Translations under genes and position numbers: made by a program | Source of the DNA: an uncultured Pelagibacteraceae bacterium | GTDB taxonomy: Bacteria > Pseudomonadota > Alphaproteobacteria > Pelagibacterales > Pelagibacteraceae | DNA: 63,592 nucleotides | Assembly (NCBI GenBank): GCA_902625125.1 | Contig: CACOAB010000002.1 | Location: 25,001 to 88,592 of the forward strand | Direction: 5' to 3' | The notes under the pieces: generated by a model | What the model saw: only the letters and a program-made list of their open reading frames with translations | Database searches by the model: none | What the model was told of the DNA's origin: nothing | Shown: piece by piece, positions 1 through 12,092 of the stretch | Layout: every line of letters begins with the position of its first letter | Position numbering within the stretch: the first letter of the stretch is position 1

Positions 1-678
<678 letters not shown>

Positions 679-700
679 ATAACGGCGCACACTAGCTTTA

Positions 701-726
701 ATAACTTTGAGGTATATCAAAGTTAT
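701..726 (-). other. Hairpin-forming inverted repeat just upstream of 16S (rRNA leader)
   Basis: ATAACTTTGA-ggtata-TCAAAGTTAT is a perfect 10-bp stem with a 6-nt loop. Outer arms GCTTTAA/TTAAAGC extend it imperfectly. Confidence 0.6.
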
Positions 727-811
727 TTTTCGTTAAAGCGTGTACGACAATTTCTTTATTAACCTAGCCGTCCACACTTCTCTTCTTAAAATTTACAATT
801 TAAAAAAGCTA

Positions 812-831
812 AGATTTTACTAGTAAAATCT
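812..831. repeat. Perfect 20-nt palindrome in the 16S leader
   Basis: AGATTTTACTAGTAAAATCT equals its own reverse complement. Confidence 0.7.
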
Positions 832-997
832 ACACACCTCGTCCTATGGTAAAATATTAATTACTTAGAGGTGAGCGCTGTTTTTATTACAATTAAGTTA
901 TAAGTCAAGGCGTATATTGTACAATTAAAGCAGCAAAATAGGGCTTTTTTGTACGTCTAACGTTGCAATGATCATCTTATTTTTATAAAAAACAACT

Positions 998-2344
998 ATG
1001 ACGATTATTCAAAAAATTAGTAATTTTCTTAAAAAAAAATACAATTTTATAACCCTATTAGATACTAAAGTGCTAAAAATTCAAAAATTTAATCCTTTTA
1101 TTTTAATTTCTTTTTTTATCATTTTTTCAGTCCTTTTTTTTATCTCATCAAATTTGATTAATAAAAAAAATGCTAGTAATGCAAGTAATCTCAAAGAGAT
1201 TAGTAAAACTAGTGAATTTTCAAACCTGACGGACTTTATTATTTCTAAAATAAATAGTCCTTACAAAGAGATAGACTATGTAATTGAAAATAATGACACT
1301 GTAGAAAGAATTCTTAAAAAGTTTAGAGTTAAAAATGATGATATTAAGAATATTTCAACAAAATTAAAGCAAAGAAAATTAATTAATATTTACTCTGGAA
1401 GAAAATTATCACTAATAATTAAGAAGTTAGACGATAAAACTAATACCGTGGTAAGTCTTATTTATCCTGTTAACAACACTACAACTATTGAAATAAGAAA
1501 AAATAAAAATAACTTTGATATAAGAGAAAATATTTTGCAGCTTTATAAAAAAGAAGTTGTTGTAAAAAATGTTATTAAAAATAATCTATATAATTCTGCA
1601 ATAGAGTCAGGTGTTGAGCCAAATATTATTGTAGAATTTGCTAGAATATTTGGCTTCGAGGTAGATTTTCAAAGAGATATTAGAAAAGGTGATTGGTTTG
1701 AGATTTTATATGAAAAATTTGAAGATGATAACAATAAAGTAAGAGATACAGGCAAGATAATATATGCATCAATGTATGTGAATGGTGAGGAAATTAATCT
1801 TTACAATTTCAAATACAACAACGATGAAGAATATTATGACATCAAAGGTAAAAGTATTACTAAATCATTAATGAAGACTCCAATAAACGGTGCACGTTTG
1901 TCATCTTCTTTTGGAATGAGAAAGCATCCTATATTAGGATATAATAAGATGCATAGAGGAACAGACTTTGCTGCACCGAGTGGTACTCCTATTATGGCCT
2001 CTGGATCAGGGACAGTTACTAGAGCTAGATGGTGCGGGGGCGGAGGAAACTGTGTGAAAATAAAACACAATTCAACTTATGAAACCATTTACGCTCACAT
2101 GAAAGCATTTGCTAAAGGAATTAAAGAGGGAAGAAAAGTTAAGCAAGGTCAAATAATTGGCTATGTTGGTTCTACAGGATTATCAACTGGTCCCCATTTA
2201 CATTACGAAGTCATAGTCAACGGTAAAAAAGTTAACTCTCAAAAGTTAAAACTCCCCTCTGGAAAAATACTTAAAGGTGAGGAGAGAAAACAATTTGAGC
2301 TGGATAGAATAAAAATTGATTTAAAATTAGGAAATCTAAGATAA
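998..2344 (+). CDS. M23 family metallopeptidase (murein endopeptidase-like) with N-terminal TM segment
   Basis: Motifs HRGTDFAAPSGTPIMASGSGTV and GPHLHYEV typical of LytM/M23; hydrophobic N-terminus. Confidence 0.92.
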   Translation: MTIIQKISNFLKKKYNFITLLDTKVLKIQKFNPFILISFFIIFSVLFFISSNLINKKNASNASNLKEISKTSEFSNLTDFIISKINSPYKEIDYVIENNDTVERILKKFRVKNDDIKNISTKLKQRKLINIYSGRKLSLIIKKLDDKTNTVVSLIYPVNNTTTIEIRKNKNNFDIRENILQLYKKEVVVKNVIKNNLYNSAIESGVEPNIIVEFARIFGFEVDFQRDIRKGDWFEILYEKFEDDNNKVRDTGKIIYASMYVNGEEINLYNFKYNNDEEYYDIKGKSITKSLMKTPINGARLSSSFGMRKHPILGYNKMHRGTDFAAPSGTPIMASGSGTVTRARWCGGGGNCVKIKHNSTYETIYAHMKAFAKGIKEGRKVKQGQIIGYVGSTGLSTGPHLHYEVIVNGKKVNSQKLKLPSGKILKGEERKQFELDRIKIDLKLGNLR

Positions 2345-2349
2345 TTTAT

Positions 2350-2730
2350 TTAATTTGTTGTTTGCGAAGTTTTTTCCTCTACAATTTCTTCTTTAGCTAT
2401 TGATTTTTCTTCAGGTATAGATTTTTCCAATGCATTTTCTCTTTTCTCGTTCAACTCATTATATCTTCTTAGATAATGATCTGCGTGCTGTAAGTAGTTT
2501 TGAGACAACACTGGATCTCCATTACTTTGAGCATCTTTAGCAAGTTGTTGATACTTTTGCATTGTTTTTTCGACATTATGAATATTATTCATCGAACCGT
2601 TTCGATTAAAATTCATGTTGCCGTTATTATTTAAGCTACTCGATCCGCCTGTATTTAATGATCCGCCTCTTCTTCTAAAGTTATTTTTTTGCGGTCTCGA
2701 TCTAAAATTTCTTCTTCTATTATTGTTCAT
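2350..2730 (-). CDS. DUF4167 domain-containing protein
   Basis: Arg/Asn-rich N-terminus followed by KYQQLAKDAQSNGDPVLSQNYLQHADHYLRRYNE; located next to prmC-prfA. Confidence 0.8.
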   Translation of the reverse strand: MNNNRRRNFRSRPQKNNFRRRGGSLNTGGSSSLNNNGNMNFNRNGSMNNIHNVEKTMQKYQQLAKDAQSNGDPVLSQNYLQHADHYLRRYNELNEKRENALEKSIPEEKSIAKEEIVEEKTSQTTN

Positions 2731-3569
2731 TTATTGTATATAGCTAAAACGCACCTTATATTGTTTTTATAGTCTTTTATAACGTGTTTAATTCTAAAGT
2801 TATTATCAAATAATATTTTTGAAACTTTTTTTATTTGCTCATTTCCAATTTCAAGGGCGAGCATTCCTTGTATCTTTAGGATATGCTTGGATTTGTAGAT
2901 AACTTTTTTGATAAGGTCAAGCCCATCATTTCCACCATCTAACGCCATTATAGGTTCATATTTTTTAATATCATTGCTTAAATTTTTTATATCTTTTGTC
3001 TCTATATATGGGGGATTAGATACAATTAAATCAAATTTTTTATTAAAAATACAATCAATTGATTTACTTAAAAATTTAATTCTGTTTAATAGATTAAACT
3101 TTTGCGCATTCTTTTTGGCAGTTAATATTGCTTTTTTGGAGATGTCGATACCCAGACCCCTTGATTGTTTCAAGGTATCTAATAAACTAATTAATATACA
3201 GCCAGAACCTGTGCCAATGTCTAAAATTGAAATTTTTTTTCCACTGTAAATTCTAATAAGTTTATCTACAAGAAGCTCGGTTTCGGGCCTTGGAATTAAT
3301 GTATGTTTGTTTACATTAAATCTTTTACTCCAGAACTCTTTTTCTTTAAGGATATAAGCAATTGGTTCATTTTTTGACCTTCTTATCAAATATTTTTTAA
3401 ATTCTAATATTTTTTGCTTATCAATTTTTTGATCCAAGTTTATCAGGATTTCTTCTCTTGATTTATTGAGAGTTTTTGAAAGCAAAACTTCAGAATCTAG
3501 AATATGCGATTTTATCTTATTTTTTTTGAGTAGATTTGATCCTACTTTAATTAATTCAAACAAATTCAT
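2727..3569 (-). CDS. prmC: Peptide chain release factor N5-glutamine methyltransferase
   Basis: [12 protein letters not shown] motif, SNPPYIE catalytic NPPY motif, adjacent to prfA. Confidence 0.95.
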   Translation of the reverse strand: MNLFELIKVGSNLLKKNKIKSHILDSEVLLSKTLNKSREEILINLDQKIDKQKILEFKKYLIRRSKNEPIAYILKEKEFWSKRFNVNKHTLIPRPETELLVDKLIRIYSGKKISILDIGTGSGCILISLLDTLKQSRGLGIDISKKAILTAKKNAQKFNLLNRIKFLSKSIDCIFNKKFDLIVSNPPYIETKDIKNLSNDIKKYEPIMALDGGNDGLDLIKKVIYKSKHILKIQGMLALEIGNEQIKKVSKILFDNNFRIKHVIKDYKNNIRCVLAIYNK

Positions 3570-4642
3570 GAGCTTAAATTCTCTAATTTTAAATTTTGTT
3601 CTTTTAATCTTAGTTCTTGGTTCATTTCTTCGTGTATTTCCCCACTTAAAAATTCGGTCAGTTTATGCAATGTTAAATTAATTCTATGGTCGGTGACTCT
3701 TCCTTGTGGAAAATTGTATGTTCTTATTCTTTCAGACCTATCGCCAGTACCAATTTGACTCCTCCTATTGCTAGATCTTTCTTGATCTTTTTTTCTCTTT
3801 TCAGCCTCATACACTCTAGATCTTAAAATTTTTAGTGCCTTAGCTTTATTCTTATGTTGAGATTTTTCATCTTGTTGACTTACAACTACTCCTGATGGAA
3901 TGTGGGTAATTCTTACAGCGCTATCTGTAGTGTTTACCGACTGACCCCCTGGACCCCCTGCTCTAAAAACGTCAATTCTAAGATCCGATTCTTTAATTTC
4001 TATATCCACTTCTTCTGCTTCTGGCAAAACCGCTACTGTAGCTGCTGAAGTATGAACTCTACCTTGTGTCTCTGTTTCTGGAATTCTTTGAACGCGGTGA
4101 ACACCTGACTCGTATTTTAAATATGAATATATATCATCTCCATTTACTAAAAATATTACTTCTTTAAATCCCCCAGCTTCACTTTTAGATATATTTATGA
4201 TCTCTAATTTCCATTTTTTTTTAGAGCAAACTTTTTCGTACATTTTAAAAAGATCAGCGCAGAATAGTGAAGCCTCTAATCCTCCAGTTCCTGCTCTAAT
4301 CTCTACTATTGCATTTTTATTATCGTCCTCATCTTTTGGTAACAAAAATACTTTTAAATTATTTTCATGTGTCTCTTTTCTTTTTATTAATTCATCTAAG
4401 TCTTTTTGAGCCAAATCTAATATTTCTTTATCATTATTTTTGTCTTGAAGCATGTTTAATAAATCTCTTTTTTCATTTTCGAAATTGACATACTCTCTAG
4501 CAATTTTAATAATTCTTCCAAGATTTGAATATTCTTTAGACTTTTTTGCAAATAATTTTGTATCAATATTTCCAGATGAAAGCTCTTTTTCTAAATCATT
4601 ATGTTTATTAATTATTTCTTTAACTTTATTTATTGGAACCAT
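3566..4642 (-). CDS. prfA: Peptide chain release factor 1
   Basis: GGQ motif ([41 protein letters not shown]) and RF-1 codon-recognition region. Confidence 0.97.
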   Translation of the reverse strand: MVPINKVKEIINKHNDLEKELSSGNIDTKLFAKKSKEYSNLGRIIKIAREYVNFENEKRDLLNMLQDKNNDKEILDLAQKDLDELIKRKETHENNLKVFLLPKDEDDNKNAIVEIRAGTGGLEASLFCADLFKMYEKVCSKKKWKLEIINISKSEAGGFKEVIFLVNGDDIYSYLKYESGVHRVQRIPETETQGRVHTSAATVAVLPEAEEVDIEIKESDLRIDVFRAGGPGGQSVNTTDSAVRITHIPSGVVVSQQDEKSQHKNKAKALKILRSRVYEAEKRKKDQERSSNRRSQIGTGDRSERIRTYNFPQGRVTDHRINLTLHKLTEFLSGEIHEEMNQELRLKEQNLKLENLSS

Positions 4643-4650
4643 GATTTAAT

Positions 4651-5736
4651 TCAGTCTTTTGTTTTCTCTTCTACAAGCTTTACTATTTTATCTATTATTT
4701 GTGAGCTGGGGACTTTCGTATGAGGGATGCCAGAGAGATATAAAAGATTATTATCTTGACCTCCGCCTGTTAGGCCTATTTCAGTCTGTGCGGCTTCGCC
4801 TGGTCCATTAACTACACATCCAATGATTGATAAGTTAATTGGCTTTTTTATATGAGCTAATTTTTCTTCTAATATTTTTACCGTTTCAATAACTGGGAAG
4901 GCTTGTCTTGCACAAGATGGACATGAGATAATATTAACTCCTCTTGACCGAATGCCCAGGGATTTTAAAATTTCATAACCTGCCTTTACCTCATCAACTG
5001 GATCTGATGAAAGTGAAACTCTTATAGTATCTCCAATGCCCTCCATTAATAATTGACCAATTCCAATTGAAGATTTTATACTGCCTGTCAACAAGCCTCC
5101 AGCTTCGGTGACACCTAAATGAAGAGGGTAATCACAAATTTTAGATAATTTTTTATATGCTTTTACTGTCAAAAAAATATCTGATGATTTAACGCTTATT
5201 TTAAAATTGAAAAAATTATTGTCCTCTAAAAGTCTAATGTTATGTTCAGCGCTTTCCACTAATGCCTCTGGACATGGTTCCTTATATTTTTCTAACAATT
5301 TCTTTTCTAGCGATCCTGCATTAACACCTATTCTGATTGAACAATCATTATCTTTAGCAGCTTTAACCACATCTAAAATTCTTTTATTGGTCCCAATATT
5401 TCCTGGGTTTATTCTTAAACAGCTCGCTCCCATTTCTGCAGCCTCGATTGCCCTTTTATAATGAAAATGTATATCTGCAACTAATGGTACTGAAATTTCT
5501 TTAATAATATTTTTTAATGCTTTAGTCGAGCTCTCATCAGGACATGAAACTCTAACAATATCTGCTCCTGCCTCTTCCAAAGAATGTATTTGATTTATAG
5601 TTTCTTTTATATTTGTAGTCAAAGTATTAGTCATTGATTGAACACTTATAGGAGAGTCCCCTCCAACACTAACTTTGCCTACTTTAATTAATTTAGTCTT
5701 TTTTCTTTTAATAATTCTGTGAGGTCTTACTTCCAT
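4651..5736 (-). CDS. ispG: 4-hydroxy-3-methylbut-2-en-1-yl diphosphate synthase
   Basis: [28 protein letters not shown] motifs. The longer ORF start at 5751 overlaps lysC; the ATG at 5736 (MEVRPHR) just after the lysC stop is more likely. Confidence 0.96.
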   Translation of the reverse strand: MEVRPHRIIKRKKTKLIKVGKVSVGGDSPISVQSMTNTLTTNIKETINQIHSLEEAGADIVRVSCPDESSTKALKNIIKEISVPLVADIHFHYKRAIEAAEMGASCLRINPGNIGTNKRILDVVKAAKDNDCSIRIGVNAGSLEKKLLEKYKEPCPEALVESAEHNIRLLEDNNFFNFKISVKSSDIFLTVKAYKKLSKICDYPLHLGVTEAGGLLTGSIKSSIGIGQLLMEGIGDTIRVSLSSDPVDEVKAGYEILKSLGIRSRGVNIISCPSCARQAFPVIETVKILEEKLAHIKKPINLSIIGCVVNGPGEAAQTEIGLTGGGQDNNLLYLSGIPHTKVPSSQIIDKIVKLVEEKTKD

Positions 5737-5737
5737 T

Positions 5738-6949
5738 TTAATCCAAATCAAATATCGTATGTAGCTTTTTAATAGCTGCTAACGTTTTATCTTCATCAAT
5801 AATCACTGAAAGTTTAATTTCAGAAGTTGATATTGCTAAAATATTTATTCCTTCATCAGATAAAGCTCTAAACATCCTGTAAGTTACGCCAGGAGTTGAC
5901 ACCATTCCAGCACCAACAATTGAAACTTTTGCTACTTTTTCATTTTGAATAATCTGCTTATAATTTATCTTACTTTCATTTTTTAAAATCTTTTTCGTTT
6001 TTAATATATCATCTCTTTTTACAGTAAAGGTAATATCTGTTGTTTTTTGATCTGAAGAAATATTTTGGATAACCATATCGACATTTATTTGTGCTTTGCT
6101 CAAAGGTTCAAAAATATTAGCTGCCACTCCTGGTTTATCTTCTACTCCTATAACAGTTATTTTTGCATCATCTTTTGAATAAGCTACTCCAGTGACACTT
6201 TTTGTATAATCAATGTTTTCTTGACTAAAAATCTTTGTCCCTTTCCGTTCAGTAAATGTCGACCTAACTTCAAGCGGAATATCATACATCATTGCAGTTT
6301 GAACGGCTGAGGATTGCATTACTTTTGCTCCAAGAGAGGAAAGTTCAAGCATTTCATCGAAAGAAATTTTTTCTATTTTTTTAGCAACCGGAATTTTATT
6401 TGGATCAGTAGAGAAAACTCCATCAACATCTGTATATATTTCACATGTATCAGCATTAAATATTTTAGCTACAGCTACAGCAGTTGCGTCGGAGCCTCCT
6501 CTGCCGATAGTAGTTATATCTCCTTTATTTGATATTCCTTGAAAACCAGGAATAATTGCTACACCTTTGTCATCTAAGAACTGATTAATTTTTTCAGTAT
6601 TCATGTTAACTATTCGAGCATTAGCATGTTCACCTTCAGTGAGTATGGGAATTTGCCAGTTCATCCATGATTGTGCTTTAATTTTTAATTTAAGCAAAGC
6701 TCCAGACAAAAGCGCACAGGTAATCTGTTCTCCAGAGGACAAGAGAACATCTAATTCTCTTTTGTTAAATTCATCTGAAATTTCATTTGAAAGATTAATA
6801 AGTTCATTAGTTTTTCCTGCCATTGCTGAAACTACCGCAATTATTTTATTTCCACTTAATTGTTCTTTTTTAATAATATGGGCTATATGCTGGATTCTTT
6901 CAACTGTTCCAACAGATGTTCCGCCAAACTTTAATACTTTTTTAACCAT
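5738..6949 (-). CDS. lysC: Aspartate kinase
   Basis: KFGGTSVG start, [25 protein letters not shown]-terminal ACT domains. Confidence 0.96.
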   Translation of the reverse strand: MVKKVLKFGGTSVGTVERIQHIAHIIKKEQLSGNKIIAVVSAMAGKTNELINLSNEISDEFNKRELDVLLSSGEQITCALLSGALLKLKIKAQSWMNWQIPILTEGEHANARIVNMNTEKINQFLDDKGVAIIPGFQGISNKGDITTIGRGGSDATAVAVAKIFNADTCEIYTDVDGVFSTDPNKIPVAKKIEKISFDEMLELSSLGAKVMQSSAVQTAMMYDIPLEVRSTFTERKGTKIFSQENIDYTKSVTGVAYSKDDAKITVIGVEDKPGVAANIFEPLSKAQINVDMVIQNISSDQKTTDITFTVKRDDILKTKKILKNESKINYKQIIQNEKVAKVSIVGAGMVSTPGVTYRMFRALSDEGINILAISTSEIKLSVIIDEDKTLAAIKKLHTIFDLD

Positions 6950-7006
6950 TTAAAGAATGTAATATAATAAAATTTTGATAATAATATTAAATAAAATATT
7001 TACAGC

Positions 7007-7735
7007 ATGAGTAGTACTATAAATAAAGAAGAAATTCAAAAGTTTTCAAGAATGGCAGATGAATGGTGGGATGTTAATGGAAAATTCAAACCTCTGCATA
7101 TGTTTAATCCAATAAGAATTGAATACATAACAGAAAAAATTAAAAATCATTACAAGATTGATAAAAACAAAACAAATTTTTTGAATGGTTTTAAGATTCT
7201 AGATATTGGATGCGGAGGAGGTCTAATAAGTGAACCAATGACAAGATTGGGGGCTGATTTAACTGGTATAGATGCATCTGAAAGAAACATTAGTGTTGCA
7301 AAATTACATTCAAAAAAAAGTAATTTAAAAATAAATTATATTTCTACCTCTCCTGAAAAATTAGAAAATAATGAAAAATTTGACATAATTCTAAATCTTG
7401 AAATAGTTGAACATGTTGAAGACGTTAATTTATACATAAAGTCTTGTTCCAAATTGCTTAAAAAAAATGGTTTAATGTTTACAGCAACATTAAATAGATC
7501 TTTTTCGTCTTATATAAAAGCAATAATTGGTGCTGAGTATATTTTGCGATGGCTTCCAATTGGTACACATGATTGGAATAAATTTATTAAACCAGAAGAA
7601 TTAGAGAAAATTCTAATTGAAAATAAATTCAGTACTACAGATATTAGCGGTCTTCAATTTAATCCAATTATTAAACGATGGAAAAGGTCAAAAGACTTGT
7701 CAGTAAATTATATAATTTGTAGTTTAAAAGATTAA
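7007..7735 (+). CDS. ubiG: Bifunctional 2-polyprenyl-6-hydroxyphenol methylase / 3-demethylubiquinol 3-O-methyltransferase
   Basis: FSRMADEWWDVNGKFKPLHMFNPIR and DIGCGGGLISEPMTRLGA. Confidence 0.95.
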   Translation: MSSTINKEEIQKFSRMADEWWDVNGKFKPLHMFNPIRIEYITEKIKNHYKIDKNKTNFLNGFKILDIGCGGGLISEPMTRLGADLTGIDASERNISVAKLHSKKSNLKINYISTSPEKLENNEKFDIILNLEIVEHVEDVNLYIKSCSKLLKKNGLMFTATLNRSFSSYIKAIIGAEYILRWLPIGTHDWNKFIKPEELEKILIENKFSTTDISGLQFNPIIKRWKRSKDLSVNYIICSLKD

Positions 7736-8154
7736 TTATCTTTATTAACCCAAGGAATAGAGAGCAAGTCTATGCCTTCGTCGGCTAATTCCTGTCTTTC
7801 ATCTTGAGTAGTTGTACCGTAAATAGCTTTTTTATTTTTTTTATCATAATAAACTTCCCTTACTTTTTTACTAAAGTCTTTACCAACATAGTCAAAATTT
7901 TTTTCTATATATCTTCTCAATTTTAAAAGTTTATTTTTTTCATTTTTATAATCGTTTCCAATAATTTCAATTTGTTCATCTCTATTTTTTGGACTAGATA
8001 TCATTGGTGCCATTATAGATTTATTAATTTTTTTTGATGAACAGTATATGCACTCTAGCATTTTTTTTTTATTTAATTTATCAAACTCTTTAGAGTCAGA
8101 AAACCAACTCTCAAACTCATGGCCGCTTTCACACTTTAAATTGTATTTAATCAT
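7732..8154 (-). CDS. DUF1178 family protein
   Basis: MIKYNLKCESGHEFESWFSDSKEFD with CxYC zinc-ribbon-like motif and typical C-terminus LADEGIDLLSIPW. Confidence 0.85.
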   Translation of the reverse strand: MIKYNLKCESGHEFESWFSDSKEFDKLNKKKMLECIYCSSKKINKSIMAPMISSPKNRDEQIEIIGNDYKNEKNKLLKLRRYIEKNFDYVGKDFSKKVREVYYDKKNKKAIYGTTTQDERQELADEGIDLLSIPWVNKDN

Positions 8155-9459
8155 TTAATTTCTATAATCTGCATTTATATCTATGTAGTCGTGAGTAAAA
8201 TCACATGTATAACATTTAAAAGCATCATTACCAAGTTTCAAATTTACTTCTATCTCAATAGAACCCCACTGCATATATTCTTTTAATTTAACTTCGTCGT
8301 AAGTTTCAGAAATTTTTCCATTTTCTGCAACTACAAAATTGCCAATTTTAATTTTTAATTTTTTTTGATCAATTATTTCTCCAGACTTTCCTATTCCCAT
8401 AGCAATTCTTCCCCAATTAGGGTCTTCGCCTGCTATTGCTGTTTTAAACAAAGGTGAGTTTGCTATTGAAAAAGCAACATTCTTTGCACTACCTAAAGAT
8501 TTTGCATTAATAACATTAATAGTTACAAATTTTTTAGCTCCTTCACCATCTACAACAACTTGTTTGGCTAAATTTAAACAAAGTTTTTTTAATGCTATTT
8601 CAAATTTTTGTACCGATTTATCGTTTAGAGAAATATTTTGACCAATTTTTATAGCTCTTGTAGAAAAAATAGAAACCATATCATTAGTAGATTGGTCGCT
8701 ATCAACTGTAATTGCGTTAAAAGAGTTTGCAGCTGCTCTTTTTAAAATTGTTTTTAATAAATTAGAATTTATATCAGCATTAGTAAAAATAAATGATAGC
8801 ATTGTAGCGAGGTTTGGAGCAATCATTCCAGATCCTTTAGCGATACCACAAATTTTTACTAACTCATTCCCTACAATTATCTCCTCATATGCTAATTTTG
8901 GTTTTGTATCAGTGGTCATTATGGCTGAAGCCATCTTAATCCAGTACATTTTATTATGTTCTCCTCTTAATCTATCGACTAAGTCAGGCAGTCTTTCTCT
9001 AATACTTTCAACTGGAAACTCTTCCCCAATCACACCCGTTGATGCAAAAATTAAGTCTTTAATTTTCACTGTTTCTGTTGTTCCTTTTTGATTTTTGGAC
9101 TCTTTGATTGTCAAAACTCTTGAAAGGTTTTTTGCTAAAATATCAATGCTATCTTTTCCTTGCTTGCCCGTGAAAGTGTTAGCATTTTTTGTATTTACCA
9201 ATAAACCTTTAATAATTTTTTTGTGAGAATTTCTATTCCAGGGAATAAACTCTGAAGTAATACTGTTAGATGTTGTAAGTGTAGCATAGTTCGCTCCTTT
9301 GCTGAAATAAAACAGCGCTACATCATCTCTTCCGTCTTTATATAGGTCTGCTGATATAGATGACATTTCTAAACCTTCTATTTGTTTTAGGCTCTGAAAC
9401 TCACCCATTTTAGATAATTTTGTTTTGTCGTTTAAGAAATTTTTAATATTTATTGTCAT
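8155..9459 (-). CDS. argJ: Bifunctional glutamate N-acetyltransferase/amino-acid acetyltransferase
   Basis: FASTGVIGE, KGSGMIAPNLATMLSF, AITVDSDQSTND, AGEDPNWGRI motifs. Confidence 0.95.
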   Translation of the reverse strand: MTINIKNFLNDKTKLSKMGEFQSLKQIEGLEMSSISADLYKDGRDDVALFYFSKGANYATLTTSNSITSEFIPWNRNSHKKIIKGLLVNTKNANTFTGKQGKDSIDILAKNLSRVLTIKESKNQKGTTETVKIKDLIFASTGVIGEEFPVESIRERLPDLVDRLRGEHNKMYWIKMASAIMTTDTKPKLAYEEIIVGNELVKICGIAKGSGMIAPNLATMLSFIFTNADINSNLLKTILKRAAANSFNAITVDSDQSTNDMVSIFSTRAIKIGQNISLNDKSVQKFEIALKKLCLNLAKQVVVDGEGAKKFVTINVINAKSLGSAKNVAFSIANSPLFKTAIAGEDPNWGRIAMGIGKSGEIIDQKKLKIKIGNFVVAENGKISETYDEVKLKEYMQWGSIEIEVNLKLGNDAFKCYTCDFTHDYIDINADYRN

Positions 9460-9503
9460 TATTGCTGTTTAATTTAAATTAATAATACATATATAGTTGT
9501 ATA

Positions 9504-12068
9504 ATGAATCTTTTTACAAGAACTTTTAGTAAAATATTTAAAAGCTCTAATCAACAGGAATTAGACAAAATTCAAAACATTGTTTTAGCCATTAATAATA
9601 AAGAAAATGAAATTAAATCTTTAACTGAGGCCGATTTTAAAGAAAAGACATTCAATTTTAAAAAAAATGCTCAAAATGGATCACTAAAAATCAACGATAT
9701 CATACCAGAAAGCTTTGCACTGGTTAGGGAGGCTGCTAAACGAACCTTAGGTGAAAGACACTATGACGTACAGCTCGCTGGAGGCTTAATTCTTCATAGT
9801 GGAAAAATTGCCGAAATGAAAACAGGAGAGGGAAAAACTCTTGTTTCAACATTGCCAGCTTATCTTAATGCTCTGGAAGGAAAGGGTGTTCACATTGTAA
9901 CCGTGAATGATTATTTAGCTAAACGAGATTCTGATTGGATGGGAAACGTTTTTAATTATTTAGGAATAACAACTGGCTGTATAACTAATGATCTAGCAGA
10001 TATTGAAAGAAAGAAAAATTACAATAACGATATTACTTACGCAACAAATAACGAACTTGGGTTTGATTATTTAAGAGACAATATGAAATATGAACTAGAA
10101 GAAATGGTACAACGCAATCATCACTTTTGCATAGTTGATGAAGTTGATAGTATCTTAATAGATGAGTCAAGAACGCCTTTAATAATTTCTGGAAAACTCG
10201 AAGATAAAACAACTCTTTATGTCACATCGAATGAATTTATTAAACATTTACAAAAAAATGATTATGAATTAGATGAAAAAAATAAAAATGTAATTCTTAC
10301 TGACTTGGGAATTGATAAGATAGAAAAACTTGCAATACAAAAAAAAATATTAAAAAATGGAAATTTTTATGATCCTGCTAACTTAGATTTAGTTCACCAT
10401 GTGAATCAGGCATTAAAAGCTAATTTACTTTTTAACAAAGATACTGATTACATAATTAGAGAAGGCAAAGTTCAAATAATTGATGAATTTACTGGAAGAG
10501 TACTTGATGGGAGGAGATTTTCCGATGGGCTTCATCAAGCAATAGAAGCCAAAGAAAATGTTAAAGTTGAAGAAGAAAATCAAACATTAGCCTCAATAAC
10601 TTATCAGAATTATTTTAGAATGTATCAAAAATTATCCGGTATGACTGGAACAGCGATGACGGAAGCTGAAGAGTTTTTTGATATATATAAACTACCTGTT
10701 GTTTCTATTCCAACTAATAGAAAAATGTTACGTAAAGACTTCAATGATCAAATTTTTAGAACTGAAAAAGAAAAGTATAACGCAATTACAAATAAGATAA
10801 TTGAATGTAACAAAAGAGGTCAGCCAGTATTAGTAGGAACTACAAGCATTGAAAAATCAGAAAAAATTTCATCTCATTTAAGTAATAAAAAAATTGATCA
10901 CAATGTTCTTAACGCTAAGCAACATGAGAAAGAAGCAAGTATTGTAGCTGAAGCTGGCAAAATTAATGCAGTCACGATCGCAACTAACATGGCCGGCCGA
11001 GGAACAGATATAAAATTAGGGGGTAATAAAGATTTTATTTATAATGGGAAAAAAGAAGATGAAAGAGAAGTAAAAAAAAATGAAGAAAAAGTAAAAAATT
11101 TAGGCGGACTATTTATAATTGGAACTGAACGTCATGAGAGCAGAAGAATAGATAATCAGTTAAGAGGTCGATCTGGTAGACAAGGGGATCCTGGAAGCAC
11201 AATCTTTTTTATAAGTTTACAGGATGAATTAATGAGAATTTTTGGAGGAGATTCTATTGATGGTATGCTTCAAAAATTAGGTTTGAAAGAAAATGAGTCT
11301 ATCGACCATCCTTGGATTAACAAGGCCATGGAAAGAGCCCAAAAAAAAGTTGAAAGCAGAAACTTTGATATCAGAAAAACATTAATTAAATTTGATGATG
11401 TAATGAATGACCAAAGACAAGTTATATTTTCTCAAAGATTAAAAATTTTAAAAGAAGAAAAAATTGATGAAATTTTAAAAGATTTTTTTAACGAAATATT
11501 ATCAAATTTAAATATGATACGTGCTAATTTTCAAAAATCAGGTGATAAAAAAAATTTCCTATCTGAAATTAAGAATATTACTGGAAATGTCATTTCTGAT
11601 GATGAGATATTAAAATTTGGAAAACTTAAAGAAAATGAATTCAGTGAAAAAATACAAAATTTATTTTCTGCAAAAAAGAGCTCTAGAATAGATATTTTAG
11701 GACAAAACCAGAATAATAGTCTTGAAAAAAAAATATTTTTACAAATCATAGATTTTTCGTGGAGATCACACTTGCAATATTTAGAACAATTAAGGCAAGT
11801 CATTGGATTGAGGCAATACGGGCAAAAAGACCCTTTGTCTGAGTTTAAAAAAGAGGCATTTGTTTTATTTGAAAACCTTTTATTAAAAATAAAAAACGAT
11901 TTAATCAAATTTTTGTTTAATCTAAATATTATAATATCTAATGAAGAGGAAAATGATCAAGAAAAAGAAAAATCTAAGGAAAATATCTCAGAAAAAAAGG
12001 TTGGTAGAAACGAGAAATGTCCGTGTGGCTCAGGAAAAAAATTCAAACATTGTCACGGTAAAATATAA
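9504..12068 (+). CDS. secA: Preprotein translocase ATPase SecA
   Basis: MKTGEGKTLVSTLPAYLNAL, TNMAGRGTDIKLGG, C-terminal zinc motif CPCGSGKKFKHCHGKI. Confidence 0.98.
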   Translation: MNLFTRTFSKIFKSSNQQELDKIQNIVLAINNKENEIKSLTEADFKEKTFNFKKNAQNGSLKINDIIPESFALVREAAKRTLGERHYDVQLAGGLILHSGKIAEMKTGEGKTLVSTLPAYLNALEGKGVHIVTVNDYLAKRDSDWMGNVFNYLGITTGCITNDLADIERKKNYNNDITYATNNELGFDYLRDNMKYELEEMVQRNHHFCIVDEVDSILIDESRTPLIISGKLEDKTTLYVTSNEFIKHLQKNDYELDEKNKNVILTDLGIDKIEKLAIQKKILKNGNFYDPANLDLVHHVNQALKANLLFNKDTDYIIREGKVQIIDEFTGRVLDGRRFSDGLHQAIEAKENVKVEEENQTLASITYQNYFRMYQKLSGMTGTAMTEAEEFFDIYKLPVVSIPTNRKMLRKDFNDQIFRTEKEKYNAITNKIIECNKRGQPVLVGTTSIEKSEKISSHLSNKKIDHNVLNAKQHEKEASIVAEAGKINAVTIATNMAGRGTDIKLGGNKDFIYNGKKEDEREVKKNEEKVKNLGGLFIIGTERHESRRIDNQLRGRSGRQGDPGSTIFFISLQDELMRIFGGDSIDGMLQKLGLKENESIDHPWINKAMERAQKKVESRNFDIRKTLIKFDDVMNDQRQVIFSQRLKILKEEKIDEILKDFFNEILSNLNMIRANFQKSGDKKNFLSEIKNITGNVISDDEILKFGKLKENEFSEKIQNLFSAKKSSRIDILGQNQNNSLEKKIFLQIIDFSWRSHLQYLEQLRQVIGLRQYGQKDPLSEFKKEAFVLFENLLLKIKNDLIKFLFNLNIIISNEEENDQEKEKSKENISEKKVGRNEKCPCGSGKKFKHCHGKI

Positions 12069-12092
12069 TGCTTAAATTTTTTTAAAAGCATT
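12067..12092. terminator. Hairpin between convergent secA and photolyase genes, possible bidirectional terminator
   Basis: AATGCTT ... AAGCATT 7-bp inverted repeat with AT-rich loop; includes both stop codons. Confidence 0.35.

Noticed and set aside
1834-2070. Antisense ORFs in the track (also 2908-3249, 4197-4409, 6603-6953, 11531-11908, 24824-25096, 28380-28649, 58942-59175, 62774-63028 and similar)
   Set aside because: Each is fully antisense to a confidently identified gene and has Phe/Leu/Ser-rich shadow composition.
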